This document shows, piece by piece, positions 44,660-53,173 of a DNA stretch of 64,000 nucleotides. Position numbers and translations under genes: made by a program. Every line of letters starts with the position of its first letter. Positions within the stretch are counted from its first letter, which is position 1. Source of the stretch: JBCCOW01 sp038749105 (lineage in GTDB: Bacteria; Planctomycetota; Phycisphaerae; Phycisphaerales; Phycisphaeraceae); the NCBI GenBank assembly GCA_038749105.1, contig JBCDIM010000008.1, positions 19,278 to 83,277 of the forward strand, given 5' to 3'. The notes beneath the pieces were generated by a model. The model worked only from the letters and a program-made list of their open reading frames with translations, was not told the DNA's origin and did not search any database.

Positions 44660-45547
44660 TCAGCCGACGACCTTGTTGAGCGGGTAGGAGAAGATGGCGG
44701 TGGCCCCGGCCCGGGTGAGGGCGGGCACGGTGTCGCGCTCGGTCTGGACATCAACGATGACTTCGATGGCGACCCAGTTCGGGTCGGCGAGGTCGTTGAC
44801 GGTGGGGCTGGTCGCGGCGGGGAGCAGCTCAAGCACCGCGTCGAGCTTGCTGCGGGGGACGTTCATCTTGAGCCCGACCTTGGACCGGGCGGCGATGGCC
44901 CCGCGGAGGAGCAGGGCGAGGTCTTCGATACGCTGCCGCTTGGTGTCGTCGGACCAGGCGGCGCGGTTGGCGATCAGGCGGGTGGTGGACTGCAGGAGCG
45001 TGTCGATCACCTTGAGCTTGTTGGCGCGGAGGGAGGAGCCGGTCTCGGTGACATCGACGATGGCGTCGACGAGGCGGGCCTTGACCTCGGTAGCGCCCCA
45101 GGAGAACTCGACCTTGATGTCGATGCCGCGGTCGGCGAAGTACCGCCGGGTGGTCTGGAGCAGTTCGGTGGCGACGATGCCGCCGGCGAGCTGTTCGGGC
45201 TTGTTGATGCCGGACTCTTCCGGGACGGCGAGGACCCAGCGGACGGGCCGGGGCGTGGCCCGGGAGTATTCGAGCTCGCAGACCTCGTGGACGTCGGCGG
45301 CGTTTTCGACGACCCAGTCGTGGCCGGTGATGCCGAGGTCGATGACGCCGTCCTCGACATAGCGGGCCATCTCCTGGGCGCGGAAGAGGACGACGGAGAA
45401 GTTCGGGTCGTCGATCTCGGGGGTGTAGGAGCGGGAGCGCGACTCGATGTGGTAGCCGGCCTTGGCAAAGAGGTCGAGCGTGGGGGCTTCGAGGGAGCCT
45501 TTGGGCAGCCCGATGCGGAGGGTGGCGTCGTCGCGGGTGGGGGACAT
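44660..45547 (-). CDS. hisG: ATP phosphoribosyltransferase, long form
   Basis: A 295-aa enzyme for the first step of histidine synthesis, joining ATP and PRPP. The length places it in the long form, with a C-terminal ACT-like regulatory domain for histidine feedback, so no HisZ is needed. Visible are RIGLPKGSLEAPTLDLFAKA, the PRPP site with DVTETGSSLRANKLKVID and the final VIVDVQTERDTVPALTRAGA. The ATG at 45547 is chosen; upstream residues in the frame belong to the tail of the HhH protein. The leader has heptamer repeats of the exbD type. Confidence 0.93.
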   Translation of the reverse strand: MSPTRDDATLRIGLPKGSLEAPTLDLFAKAGYHIESRSRSYTPEIDDPNFSVVLFRAQEMARYVEDGVIDLGITGHDWVVENAADVHEVCELEYSRATPRPVRWVLAVPEESGINKPEQLAGGIVATELLQTTRRYFADRGIDIKVEFSWGATEVKARLVDAIVDVTETGSSLRANKLKVIDTLLQSTTRLIANRAAWSDDTKRQRIEDLALLLRGAIAARSKVGLKMNVPRSKLDAVLELLPAATSPTVNDLADPNWVAIEVIVDVQTERDTVPALTRAGATAIFSYPLNKVVG

Positions 45548-45588
45548 GGTTTCGTTGCTAGGGGTTGGGCGCTGGGCGCTAGAGGTGC
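45548..45588. repeat. Heptamer tandem repeat, CCCCTAG type
   Basis: Read on the minus strand the units are CCTCTAG, CGCCCAG, CGCCCAA, CCCCTAG, CAACGAA, then ACC and the hisG ATG. Compared with 9456-9493 there is one additional unit (CGCCCAG). Confidence 0.65.
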
Positions 45589-45623
45589 GCCGGTTGGGGA
45601 GAGTGGGCCGGCTGCTTGTGGGC

Positions 45624-46385
45624 TTATTTGGTGGACGACTTCTTCTTGGTGGTCTTCTTTTTGGTGGTCTTCTTCTTGGTGGTCTTCTTCTTCGTGTTCT
45701 TCTTTTTGGTCGTGGTCTTCTTCTTGGTGGTCTTCTTGGCGACCGGCTTGGCGGGCGTTTCGGCGGGGGCCTGGGGGAAGTCCTGGCCGTCGGCCCAGTG
45801 CTGGAGGGCGTAGTGGGCGAGCAGGGCGTCGCCGGCCTTGATCTGGCGGAGCAGGAACGACTCGGCGGCGGCGGGGGTCTCGATCGTGTCGGCCAGAGCA
45901 CCGTTGGCGTTGAGCAGGGCCAGGAGCTTGTCGTCCACCGGCAGGGCATGTCCACCGAAGCAGATGAGCAAGACCGACGCGGCGGCGTAGGGCGTCATGC
46001 CGGGGAGCGTGTCGAGGTAGGCCCGCTGGTCCTTCTTGGGCTTCTCGGCGATCGAGTTCATCTTCCAATCGTGCTCGCGGAAGAAGACCTCGTTGAGCGA
46101 TTGCTTGAGCCGGGCGACCCGGTGCGACGCGTCGGGGTAGTCCTCGCCGATGAGGGCGATGATCTCGTCCTCGTAGGTGATGCGGAGCTCGTTGATGTCG
46201 ATCACGTCGTCGACGATGGCATCGATGGCGGCATCGGCCTGCTCACGGGTGGCGTTCCAGAGCAGGAACGCGTGCACCATCTGGAGCATCGGGTCCATCG
46301 CGTCGGGGTGCTCCTGCTTGTAGGCGTTCAGGGCCTTGGACAGCAGGGTCGCAAACTTCTTGGTCTCGGGGGTTTCTTTCGCCAA
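45624..46385 (-). CDS. HhH-GPD-like protein with Lys-rich histone-H1-like tail
   Basis: A 253-aa protein with two parts. Residues about 1-205 resemble an HhH-GPD DNA glycosylase (endonuclease III fold): LDTLPGMTPYAAASVLLICF corresponds to the helix-hairpin-helix, and the Asp of HALPVDDKLLALLN to the catalytic Asp. The usual Lys of the hairpin is missing, and no cysteine cluster for 4Fe-4S is present, so it may be a monofunctional or non-catalytic binder. The last 45 residues are Lys/Thr repeats (TTKKKTTKKK), like bacterial histone-H1-type tails. Tail is coded by an imperfect tandem repeat (45630-45750). The gene lies between rbfA and hisG. Confidence 0.65.
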   Translation of the reverse strand: MAKETPETKKFATLLSKALNAYKQEHPDAMDPMLQMVHAFLLWNATREQADAAIDAIVDDVIDINELRITYEDEIIALIGEDYPDASHRVARLKQSLNEVFFREHDWKMNSIAEKPKKDQRAYLDTLPGMTPYAAASVLLICFGGHALPVDDKLLALLNANGALADTIETPAAAESFLLRQIKAGDALLAHYALQHWADGQDFPQAPAETPAKPVAKKTTKKKTTTKKKNTKKKTTKKKTTKKKTTKKKSSTK

Positions 46386-46388
46386 GGG

Positions 46389-46778
46389 TTAAGACTCGGG
46401 GGTGGTTTCGGAATCGGTTTGAGGTTCGGCATTCCCCGTCCGCTGCATGCCTTGATTGATTGCATCTAGAACGGCGGCTTCTTTCTTCAGCCCGTCGTCA
46501 AGCCGGAAGTCGAAGTGGGGCACAACACGCAGGGCGACGCGCTTCTTCACGCGGGACTGGATGTGGATGGCCGCGTCGCGGAGGCCGTGCAGGGTCTTGG
46601 AGGCGTGCTGCTCGGGGAGCACGGAGACGAAGATGCGGGCGTCACGCAGGTCGGGACTGACGTCGACCTTGGTCACGGAGACCAAGCCCGTGATGCGGGG
46701 GTCGTTGACCTCGCGTTGGAGGACGGTGGCGACCGCCCGCTGGAGCGTGGATTCGACTTGTGCGACGCGGTGGGACAT
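46389..46778 (-). CDS. rbfA: Ribosome-binding factor A
   Basis: A 129-aa KH-fold protein that helps mature the 30S subunit and bind its 5' helix 1. The front SHRVAQVESTLQRAVATVL and EVNDPRITGLVSVTKVDVSP are the RbfA signature, with the VLRVVPHFDFRLDD-like end in VALRVVPHFDFRLDDGLKKE. The ATG at 46778 is supported by family start; the frame is open to 46970. It is the third member of the nusA-infB-rbfA set, a common bacterial order, with infB 98 nt upstream. Confidence 0.92.
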   Translation of the reverse strand: MSHRVAQVESTLQRAVATVLQREVNDPRITGLVSVTKVDVSPDLRDARIFVSVLPEQHASKTLHGLRDAAIHIQSRVKKRVALRVVPHFDFRLDDGLKKEAAVLDAINQGMQRTGNAEPQTDSETTPES

Positions 46779-46876
46779 GGATCGAACAGGGCGAAGGGCG
46801 TGCGGTGTGGGAGACGACTGTCGCCCAACGCGGGGTGCCCTCCATGCGGGGTGGGGGCGGGTGGGGGCGGGTGGGG

Positions 46877-49711
46877 TTAGTCGAGCTTGCGGGCGACCTC
46901 TTCGACGCGGTAGGCGACGATCTGGTCGCCGGGCTTGACGTCTTCGAAGCCATCGAGCCGGATGCCGCACTCGGTGCCGGCCCTGACTTCTTTGGCCTCG
47001 TCCTTGACGCGGCGGAGCGACTCGATCTTTCGGTTCTCCGTAATGACCGCGCCGTCGCGGACCAGGCGGGTCGTCGCATCGCTGGTGATGGCCCCATCGA
47101 CCACGAGGCAGCCGGCGATGTTGCCGACCTTCCCGATCTTGAAGACCTGCTTGACCTCGGCCATGCCGAGCTGCTCTTCCTTGGTCTCGGGGGCGAGCAT
47201 GCCTTCCAGGGCCTTCTTCAGGTCGTCGATCAGCTCGTAGATCACGCGGTAGAACCGCAGCTCGACGCCACGCTGCTCGGCGATCTCGCGGACCGCAGAG
47301 GTCGCGGTCACATGGAAGCCGATGATCACCCCGTCGGACGCGTCGGCCAGGTCGATGTCCGACTCGGTGATCGCACCGACGGCACCGTGCAGCACCTTGA
47401 CGGCGACCTCGTTGTTCCCGATCTCGGCCAGGGATTGCTTGAGCGTTTCGATCGAGCCCTGGACGTCGGCCTTGAGCACGACTCGGAGCTCCTGGACCTT
47501 GCCGGCCTCGATGGTGGCGGCGAAGTTGTCGAGCGTCACCTTGGTCTGCGAGGCCATGGCCTGCTGACGCTCGTCCTCACGGACCTGCTCGGCGATGGAC
47601 TCGGCCTTCTTCAGGCTGCTGGTGATGTAGAACTTGTCGCCGGCGTCGGGGATCTGGTCGATGCCCGAGAGCTCGACGGGGGTGGCGGGACCGGCCTCCT
47701 TGATGGACTGGCCGCGGTCGTTAGTCATGTCACGAACCCGGCCGAAGGCCCGGCCGATCCCGATGAAGTCGCCGACCTTGAGCTGGCCGTCCTGAACCAG
47801 GATGCGGGCGACCGAGCCCCGGCCGATCTGCATCTCGCCCTCGATCACGGTGCCTCGGGCGGGGCCGCCATAGTCGGCGGTGAGCTCGAGGAGCTCGGCT
47901 TGGAGGTCGAGCATCTCGAGCAGCTCGGGGATGCCCTGCCCGGTCTCGGCGGAGGTGGGGATGACCTCGATGTCACCGCCCCATGCGGTGGGGTTGAGCC
48001 CGTGCTCGGCGAGCTGGCCGTAGACACGCTGGAGGTTCTCGTTGGTGTCGGCACCGGGGAGGTCGATCTTGTTCAGGGCCACGACGATGGGGACCTCGGC
48101 GGCCTTGGCGTGGTTGATCGACTCGATGGTGGTGGGCATGATCCCGTCGTCGGCGGCGACGACGAGGACAACCAGGTCGGTCATCGACGCACCGCGGGAG
48201 CGCATGGCGGTGAACGCGGCGTGGCCGGGCGTGTCGAGGAAGACGACGGTCTTATCGCTTTTGTCGCTGCCCTCGACGGTGACGCGGTACGCACCGACGT
48301 GCTGGGTGATGCCGCCGTCTTCGTGGGCAGCGACGTCGGCCTTTCGGACCTTGTCGAGGAGCGACGTCTTGCCGTGGTCGACATGGCCGAGCACGGTCAC
48401 CACGGGCGGGCGGGGCTGGGTATCAACGGCTTCGCGGTTGGCGAACTCCTGCTCGATGCGCTCACGCGCGGTCTCGTGGGCCTTGACGACCAGCTCGATG
48501 TCGTACTCGAGGCAGATCTCTTCGGCGGCCTCGGTCTCGATCGCGGAGTTCACGTTGGCGAAAACGCCCTTCTTGAAAAGCCACTTGACGATGTCGGCGG
48601 TGCGGATGCCGGTCGCGGAGGAGAGTCCCTTGATGGTGATGGGCTCTTCGATCTCGACCTTGCCACCGACCTCGACGGCGGTCTGCGCAGGGCCGGCACC
48701 GGATTCCTGACGACGCAGGTTTCGGCGCCGCTGCTTGAGGAAGCCGGGGGCACCTTTGAGCTTGGCGTCGAGCTCCATCATGTCGGCTTCGGAGAGCTGG
48801 GACGGGCCGGTCGGGATCGCGTCCGCGGATCGGCCACGCCGGGTGGAGAGCGACCGGCGGTTTCCACCACCGCCGCCACCGCCACGCCCGCCTCGGCCCC
48901 CGCCGCCACCACCTCCGCCTCGGGCGGGTGCTTCGTCGGGCAGGTTGCGGACCCCGCCGCCACGGGCCGGGCCGCGGCTGCGTGAGATGCCGGGCACCTC
49001 GCCGGGGGTCTGACCCCCACCACCGCCACGCGGACGACGGGGCGTCTCGACCGGCTCGGGCTTCTCGACCCGCACAACCTTCGGGCCGGCGAGCTTCACC
49101 TTCTTGCGTTCGGTGAGCTGCTCACCGGCAGGCTTGACCACGTCGGGGCGGTCCGGCACGTTCTCGACACCCTTGGGCTGAACCGGCTCGGGCGGGGTCG
49201 GCTTGGAAAGGCGGACCTTCGGCTTCGCGGGCTCGGCTTCGCTGGGGGCTTCCGCCACGGGTTCGGCAGGGACCACGGGGGATACGGGCTCGGCAGGCAT
49301 CACGGGTGCGACGGGCACAACCGGAGCGGCAGGCTCGGCTGCGGCTTCCACCACCGGGGACGGCGTGGCCTCAGCTTCGGGCTTGGCCTTCGCCACGGCG
49401 TCTTCCGAGGGCGCCTCCGCGGGCTCCGCCTTCTTCTTCGCAGCCGGCTTCTTCTTGCGTGCCGCCTTCTTCTTCACCTTGGTAAGATCGACCTTCTCGG
49501 CAGTCTCGACCGCGGTGGCGGTAGCGACACCGCCCTCCTCTTCGGCGGCGCCTTCGAACCACTGACGGATCGTCACCGCCAAGCCTACCTTCACGGCAGA
49601 CATGTGGTTCGTGATGTCCGGCACGCCCTCGGCTTCACACTTGGCGACGATGTCTTTGCTGCTGACACCGAGCTCTTTGGCGATGGTATGGACTCGCAGG
49701 GTCTTGGCCAC
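46877..49711 (-). CDS. infB: Translation initiation factor IF-2
   Basis: A 944-aa GTPase that brings initiator tRNA to the 30S subunit. The IF2_N domain (VHTIAKELGVSSKDIVAKCE) is first. Residues about 70-330 are a low-complexity linker, Lys/Ala-rich, then Pro/Val/Glu-rich, then an Arg/Gly-rich stretch. The GTPase has GHVDHGKTSLLD near residue 442, DTPGHAAF and NKIDLPGA. The C-terminal beta-barrel, domain III and C-terminal domain (DGAITSDATTRLVRDGAVI) are complete. The long flexible linker is usual for IF-2. Confidence 0.96.
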   Translation of the reverse strand: MAKTLRVHTIAKELGVSSKDIVAKCEAEGVPDITNHMSAVKVGLAVTIRQWFEGAAEEEGGVATATAVETAEKVDLTKVKKKAARKKKPAAKKKAEPAEAPSEDAVAKAKPEAEATPSPVVEAAAEPAAPVVPVAPVMPAEPVSPVVPAEPVAEAPSEAEPAKPKVRLSKPTPPEPVQPKGVENVPDRPDVVKPAGEQLTERKKVKLAGPKVVRVEKPEPVETPRRPRGGGGGQTPGEVPGISRSRGPARGGGVRNLPDEAPARGGGGGGGGRGGRGGGGGGGNRRSLSTRRGRSADAIPTGPSQLSEADMMELDAKLKGAPGFLKQRRRNLRRQESGAGPAQTAVEVGGKVEIEEPITIKGLSSATGIRTADIVKWLFKKGVFANVNSAIETEAAEEICLEYDIELVVKAHETARERIEQEFANREAVDTQPRPPVVTVLGHVDHGKTSLLDKVRKADVAAHEDGGITQHVGAYRVTVEGSDKSDKTVVFLDTPGHAAFTAMRSRGASMTDLVVLVVAADDGIMPTTIESINHAKAAEVPIVVALNKIDLPGADTNENLQRVYGQLAEHGLNPTAWGGDIEVIPTSAETGQGIPELLEMLDLQAELLELTADYGGPARGTVIEGEMQIGRGSVARILVQDGQLKVGDFIGIGRAFGRVRDMTNDRGQSIKEAGPATPVELSGIDQIPDAGDKFYITSSLKKAESIAEQVREDERQQAMASQTKVTLDNFAATIEAGKVQELRVVLKADVQGSIETLKQSLAEIGNNEVAVKVLHGAVGAITESDIDLADASDGVIIGFHVTATSAVREIAEQRGVELRFYRVIYELIDDLKKALEGMLAPETKEEQLGMAEVKQVFKIGKVGNIAGCLVVDGAITSDATTRLVRDGAVITENRKIESLRRVKDEAKEVRAGTECGIRLDGFEDVKPGDQIVAYRVEEVARKLD

Positions 49712-49757
49712 GGATGCTCCTTAGAAGGATGCGAGAGGGAGGGGACACACTGTCCGC

Positions 49758-51269
49758 TCAGCCCTCGGTCTTGGTCGTCTCGGTCTCGGTCTCGGTCTCG
49801 GCCACTACGTCGGCGGCGGGTTCGGCTTCAGCGGCCGGTCCCGAGGCGGCTTCGGCTTCAGTCTCGGAAGACGCTTCGGCTTCAGGTGCTGCGGCGGGCG
49901 CTTCACCACCGAGCAGGTCCAGGATGCCGCCGGCCTCGCCGTCGCCGGCGGGCGTCTCCGCGGCGGCGGGGGTCGGCGCGGGGGGCGCGGTGCCGCCGAG
50001 GATGGCGGCCGCCTGCTGATCGGCCTCTTCCGATACACCCGCACCCGGAGCACCCATGGCCGCGGCCTGCTGGGCCTTCCGGGCCTTCTCGGCCTCTTCC
50101 TTCTCCTTCGCCTGCTCGACCGCCACCACCTTGCCCTTCTCCGCCGCGGCCTTCACGGCACTCAGCGCCAGCCCCTCGTCGATGTGCAGCGTCTCGGCCA
50201 GGTAGTCGGCCCCGACCTCTTCGACGTCGAACACGCTGATCACGCCCAAGGCCGCGAGCTGGTCGACGAATTCATCGCCGAAGCCTTCGACGGTCAGCAG
50301 CGTGGCCTCCATGATGTCCAGCGACTTGGTGTATTCGACGGGCGTCAAGATATCGACGTCCCAGTTGGTCAGCCGGGCGGCGAGGCGGACGTTCTGGCCC
50401 TTCTTGCCGATCGCCAGCGAGAGCTGGTCCTCGTTGACGATGACGGTGGCCCGCCCGAGCTCGAAGCACAGCGAGATCTCGACGACCTCGGCGGGCTTCA
50501 GCGCGTTCTGGATCAGCATCTGCGACGACTCGTTCCACCGCACGATGTCGATCTTCTCGCCGCCGAGCTCGTCGACGATGTTCTTGATCCGGCTGCCCCG
50601 CACACCCACGCACGCGCCCACGGCATCGACCTTCGAGTCGGTCGAAGCAACCGCGATCTTCGTGCGGTGACCGGCCTCACGGGCCATGGCTCGGATCTCG
50701 ATAATCCGCTCGGCGACCTCGGGGACTTCGACCTCAAAGAGCCGACGGATCAGGTCGGGCGACGCACGGGAGAGCACGATCTTCACCTGGCTACCGGTGT
50801 CGCGGACGTCGAGGATCATGCAGCGGACGCGTTCGCCGGGCTGGTGCTGCTCGCCGGGGATCTGCTCGCTGCGGGGCATGAAGCCCTCAGCCCGGCCGAT
50901 CTGCACGACCAGCGCGCCGCCTTCGTAGCGCTGGGCGGTGCCGGTGATGATCTCGCCGACGCGATCGATGTACTCGTTGTAGATCGCGGTGCGCTCGTCT
51001 TCGCGGAAGCGCTGGATCATGACCTGCTTGGCGGTCTGGGCGGGGATGCGCCCGAGCTCTTCCAGCGGGATCAGGTCCTGCCCACGGAACACGCGGATCT
51101 CGCCGGTGAACCGGTCGATCTCTGCCGAGAAGTCTTCGGTATCGACGGCGTTGAAGTGCTTGCGGGCCGCGGAAACCAGCGCCTGTTCGAGGTCATCAAA
51201 CAGGAGGTCCTTCTCGACGTTTCGGTCGCGGGAGATGGCGTCGACGAGCCGGAGCATTTCGTTGTTCAT
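49758..51269 (-). CDS. nusA: Transcription termination/antitermination protein NusA
   Basis: A 503-aa protein that binds RNA polymerase and RNA. The order is NusA_N (MLRLVDAISRDRNVEKDLLF), S1 domain (VGEIITGTAQRYEGGALVVQ), KH1 and KH2 (ACVGVRGSRIKNIVDELGGE; FELGRATVIVNEDQLSLAIG), then a SAM-like HhH pair near residue 360 and an acidic, Ala/Pro-rich C-terminal tail of about 100 residues. In many bacteria rimP precedes nusA; here no rimP is seen and a 430-nt leader with a terminator takes that place. The ATG at 51269 is followed by the NNEMLRLVDA start. Confidence 0.95.
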   Translation of the reverse strand: MNNEMLRLVDAISRDRNVEKDLLFDDLEQALVSAARKHFNAVDTEDFSAEIDRFTGEIRVFRGQDLIPLEELGRIPAQTAKQVMIQRFREDERTAIYNEYIDRVGEIITGTAQRYEGGALVVQIGRAEGFMPRSEQIPGEQHQPGERVRCMILDVRDTGSQVKIVLSRASPDLIRRLFEVEVPEVAERIIEIRAMAREAGHRTKIAVASTDSKVDAVGACVGVRGSRIKNIVDELGGEKIDIVRWNESSQMLIQNALKPAEVVEISLCFELGRATVIVNEDQLSLAIGKKGQNVRLAARLTNWDVDILTPVEYTKSLDIMEATLLTVEGFGDEFVDQLAALGVISVFDVEEVGADYLAETLHIDEGLALSAVKAAAEKGKVVAVEQAKEKEEAEKARKAQQAAAMGAPGAGVSEEADQQAAAILGGTAPPAPTPAAAETPAGDGEAGGILDLLGGEAPAAAPEAEASSETEAEAASGPAAEAEPAADVVAETETETETTKTEG

Positions 51270-51697
51270 GGTGGGGAGTCCTGATCTCAGGGGTTATTCG
51301 GTTGCCGGGATGTCGGCCCCCCGGAAGAGTCGTCCGGTTCACGGGGCCACGGGTTGTGCAAGCGGGGGTGTCGCTGGGTGTCCTGAAGCAAGGCCCATTG
51401 AAAAAGGCCACGCGGCGTCATGCCTGTGGCCCGAAGCGGGGTCGCGTCCGGCGACCCATCCAGCGGCGGTGGTGCGGGGGATCAGGCGATGGCCGACTCC
51501 TTGGGGGAATCGACCCAACCGGGAGATCGAGTGTCAGCCAGAATCGCCTCGAGAGGCTGGGCTGACCGTTCCGCGTGATGGTCCGGACGGGCCATCACCA
51601 CGAACGCTCGCTCGACGCTTCCTGGATGCCGCAGATCCGCATCGGTCACCTCAATGCGCTGCTTCGGGCATCCCGCGGGACCATCCCACGGGGTGAA
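51270..51697 (-). ncRNA. Long structured leader of the nusA operon or separate RNA
   Basis: This 428-nt stretch has no convincing gene. On the minus strand it shows successive hairpins: CCATCA-type (51576-51597), GTCAGCC/GGCTGAC with an inner stem (51533-51566), GGGTCGC (51438-51456), then the terminator (51401-51431). A 55-codon frame ending in SPKESAIA has only moderate GC at third positions and no start. No tmRNA, RNase P RNA or SRP RNA core was found. It fits an attenuation leader; a 300-nt stand-alone RNA is possible. Confidence 0.4.
51401..51431 (-). terminator. Intrinsic terminator or attenuator in the nusA leader
   Basis: On the minus strand GGCCAC, an inner GGC/GCC hairpin, then GTGGCC and five T. 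It lies 132 nt before the nusA ATG and about 300 nt after the promoter at 51704-51731. A GGGTCGC/GCGACCC hairpin (51438-51456) sits directly before it. Reading through it would be needed to express nusA. Confidence 0.7.
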
Positions 51698-51703
51698 TCG
51701 ATC

Positions 51704-51731
51704 AGTTTAAGACCGTTCAACCCCCTGTCAA
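51704..51731 (-). promoter_or_regulatory. Sigma-70-like promoter of nusA leader
   Basis: On the minus strand TTGACA (51731-51726, perfect), 16-nt spacer, TAAACT (51709-51704, 4 of 6). The start would be near 51697. Confidence 0.6.
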
Positions 51732-51802
51732 GCCGAGGCATGGGTCGTTCCCGCCCCTTCCGCGACCCGGCCCGCCGCCGCACAACCCCCCCTCCGAGGG
51801 CA

Positions 51803-51830
51803 TTGACGGCCCGCCGGCATCTGCTATCCT
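51803..51830 (+). promoter_or_regulatory. Sigma-70-like promoter of rplM-rpsI
   Basis: TTGACG (51803-51808), 16-nt spacer, TATCCT (51825-51830). The start would be near 51837. Divergent from the nusA promoter, 70 bp away. Confidence 0.6.
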
Positions 51831-51836
51831 TCGCGG

Positions 51837-52032
51837 TTCGCAATTAGCGACTGGGCACCCGCCGTGCCCCGGACGACGCGATGACCCGCCAATCGCACGT
51901 GTCGCTCCGCTCAAGCCCACGGGCTCTCTGCTGCGGCCGCAGCCAGAAGCACACCGTCGGCCACGGACGCTATTCCGCCGCTGTTTGCCCCCGTTTCGAC
52001 CCTGACCCGACACACGCCCCCTGAGCCCGACC
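51837..52032 (+). promoter_or_regulatory. Leader of the rplM-rpsI operon
   Basis: About 195 nt between the promoter and the ATG at 52033, without a gene. It has a perfect palindrome GCTGCGGCCGCAGC near 51930 and other short stems. L13 leaders in other bacteria bind L13; this one has not been shown to. A family C-like AGCCCACGGG stretch lies near 51914. Confidence 0.35.
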
Positions 52033-52476
52033 ATGAACCGCCAGACCACCCTCGCCAAGAACGACGACTTCCCCCGCAACTGGGTCCACGTCGATGCCCA
52101 GGGCCAAACCCTCGGCCGGCTCGCCACCCAGCTCGCCACCGTCCTCATGGGTAAGAACAAGCCCAGCTACACCCCGCACCACGACGTGGGCGACTTCGTC
52201 GTCGTCACCAATGCCGAGAAGATCGTCGTGACCGGCAAGAAGCTCGACCAGAAGTTCCACGAACGCTACTCCGGGCACCCCTCGGGCCGGAAGCTGGTCA
52301 GCTACCGCCAAGTCCTGGCGACCCACCCCGAACGCCTCATCGAGCATGCTGTCCGCCGGATGCTCCCCAAGAACAAGCTCGGTGCTGCCCAGTACAAGAA
52401 GCTCAAGGTCTACGCCGGCCCCGAACACCCCCACGCCGCCCAAGAGCCGCAGACCCTCGAAGTCTCCGCCGCGTAA
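52033..52476 (+). CDS. rplM: 50S ribosomal protein L13
   Basis: A 147-aa large-subunit protein, among the early assembly proteins binding 23S rRNA. WVHVDAQGQTLGRLATQLAT is the L13 front, then DVGDFVVVTNAEKIVVTGKK and the C-terminal LKVYAGPEHPHAAQEP. The length is standard. It is followed after 56 nt by rpsI, the classic L13-S9 pair, driven by the promoter at 51803-51830. No Shine-Dalgarno site is seen near the ATG. Confidence 0.96.
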   Translation: MNRQTTLAKNDDFPRNWVHVDAQGQTLGRLATQLATVLMGKNKPSYTPHHDVGDFVVVTNAEKIVVTGKKLDQKFHERYSGHPSGRKLVSYRQVLATHPERLIEHAVRRMLPKNKLGAAQYKKLKVYAGPEHPHAAQEPQTLEVSAA

Positions 52477-52532
52477 CGCAATCCCCGCCTTCCCGAATCC
52501 AACCCCGATCACCACCCAGGTAACCCCCGCCC

Positions 52533-53099
52533 ATGTCCACCCTCGACGTCCCCCCGCCCGCCGACGCTCTCGAACCCACCCCCACCGAGCCGGTCTCCCC
52601 GGTGATCAGCCCGGTCCTCGAAGCCGAGGCCGAAGCCCCCACGACCGAGACCCGCCCGCTCGCCGAGGCCGCCAAGCCCGACAAGGGCGGCTTCGTCTGG
52701 GGCACCGGCCGTCGCAAGGCCGCCGTGGCCCGCGTCCGTGTCCGCCCCGTCCCCGAGGGCGGCTCTGCCGAGCTCAAGATCTCTTCGACCAAGGCCACCA
52801 ACCGGGCCGTCGATGAGTTCTTCTCCGAGCCGCAGCACCAGGCCGCGGTCCTCGCCCCGCTCAAGGCCACCAACACCCTCGACAGCCTCCAGGTCTACAT
52901 CACCGTCAAGGGCGGCGGCATCACCGGCCAAGCAGAAGCCATCCTCCTCGGCGTCGCCCGTGCCCTCAAGGGCTACGACCCCACCCTCGAGCAGACCCTC
53001 CGCGACGAAAACTTCCTCACCCGTGACCCCCGTAAGGTCGAACGCAAGAAGTACGGCCAACGCGGCGCCCGCCGCCGCTTCCAGTTCTCCAAGCGTTAA
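52533..53099 (+). CDS. rpsI: 30S ribosomal protein S9
   Basis: A 188-aa protein; the conserved S9 core begins near residue 62 with GTGRRKAAVARVRV and ends in RKKYGQRGARRRFQFSKR, where the C-terminal arginine tail reaches the P-site tRNA. The front 58 residues are a Pro/Glu/Thr/Ala-rich acidic extension absent from most S9 (about 130 aa). Some planctomycete S9 proteins may share this, but I cannot check. It is the second gene of the rplM-rpsI operon and is followed by a strong terminator. Confidence 0.95.
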   Translation: MSTLDVPPPADALEPTPTEPVSPVISPVLEAEAEAPTTETRPLAEAAKPDKGGFVWGTGRRKAAVARVRVRPVPEGGSAELKISSTKATNRAVDEFFSEPQHQAAVLAPLKATNTLDSLQVYITVKGGGITGQAEAILLGVARALKGYDPTLEQTLRDENFLTRDPRKVERKKYGQRGARRRFQFSKR

Positions 53100-53129
53100 T
53101 CCCCCACCCACCCACAATTCAAAATTCCC

Positions 53130-53162
53130 GAAGCCCACGGATCGCCTCCGTGGGCTTTCTTT
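53130..53162 (+). terminator. Rho-independent terminator of rplM-rpsI (family C palindrome)
   Basis: AGCCCACGGA, a five-base loop, TCCGTGGGCT and TTTCTTT. The stem is the GAAGCCCACGG palindrome that also occurs at 21891 and 23419 without a T-run, so a repeat has been used here as a terminator. Confidence 0.85.
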
Positions 53163-53173
53163 ATGCTGCAGTC

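Noticed and set aside
45630..45750. Tandem AAG/ACC repeat as an assembly error
   Set aside because: Units vary and keep the frame, coding a Lys/Thr tail as known in histone-H1-like proteins.
51481..51510. T-loop-like GGTTGGGTCGATTCC as a tRNA or tmRNA end (minus strand)
   Set aside because: No acceptor or anticodon arms and no tmRNA core nearby.
51433..51600. Small reading frame (about 50 codons, minus strand) before nusA as a rimP remnant or leader peptide
   Set aside because: No ATG start, moderate GC at third positions and no RimP motifs; better explained as structured RNA.
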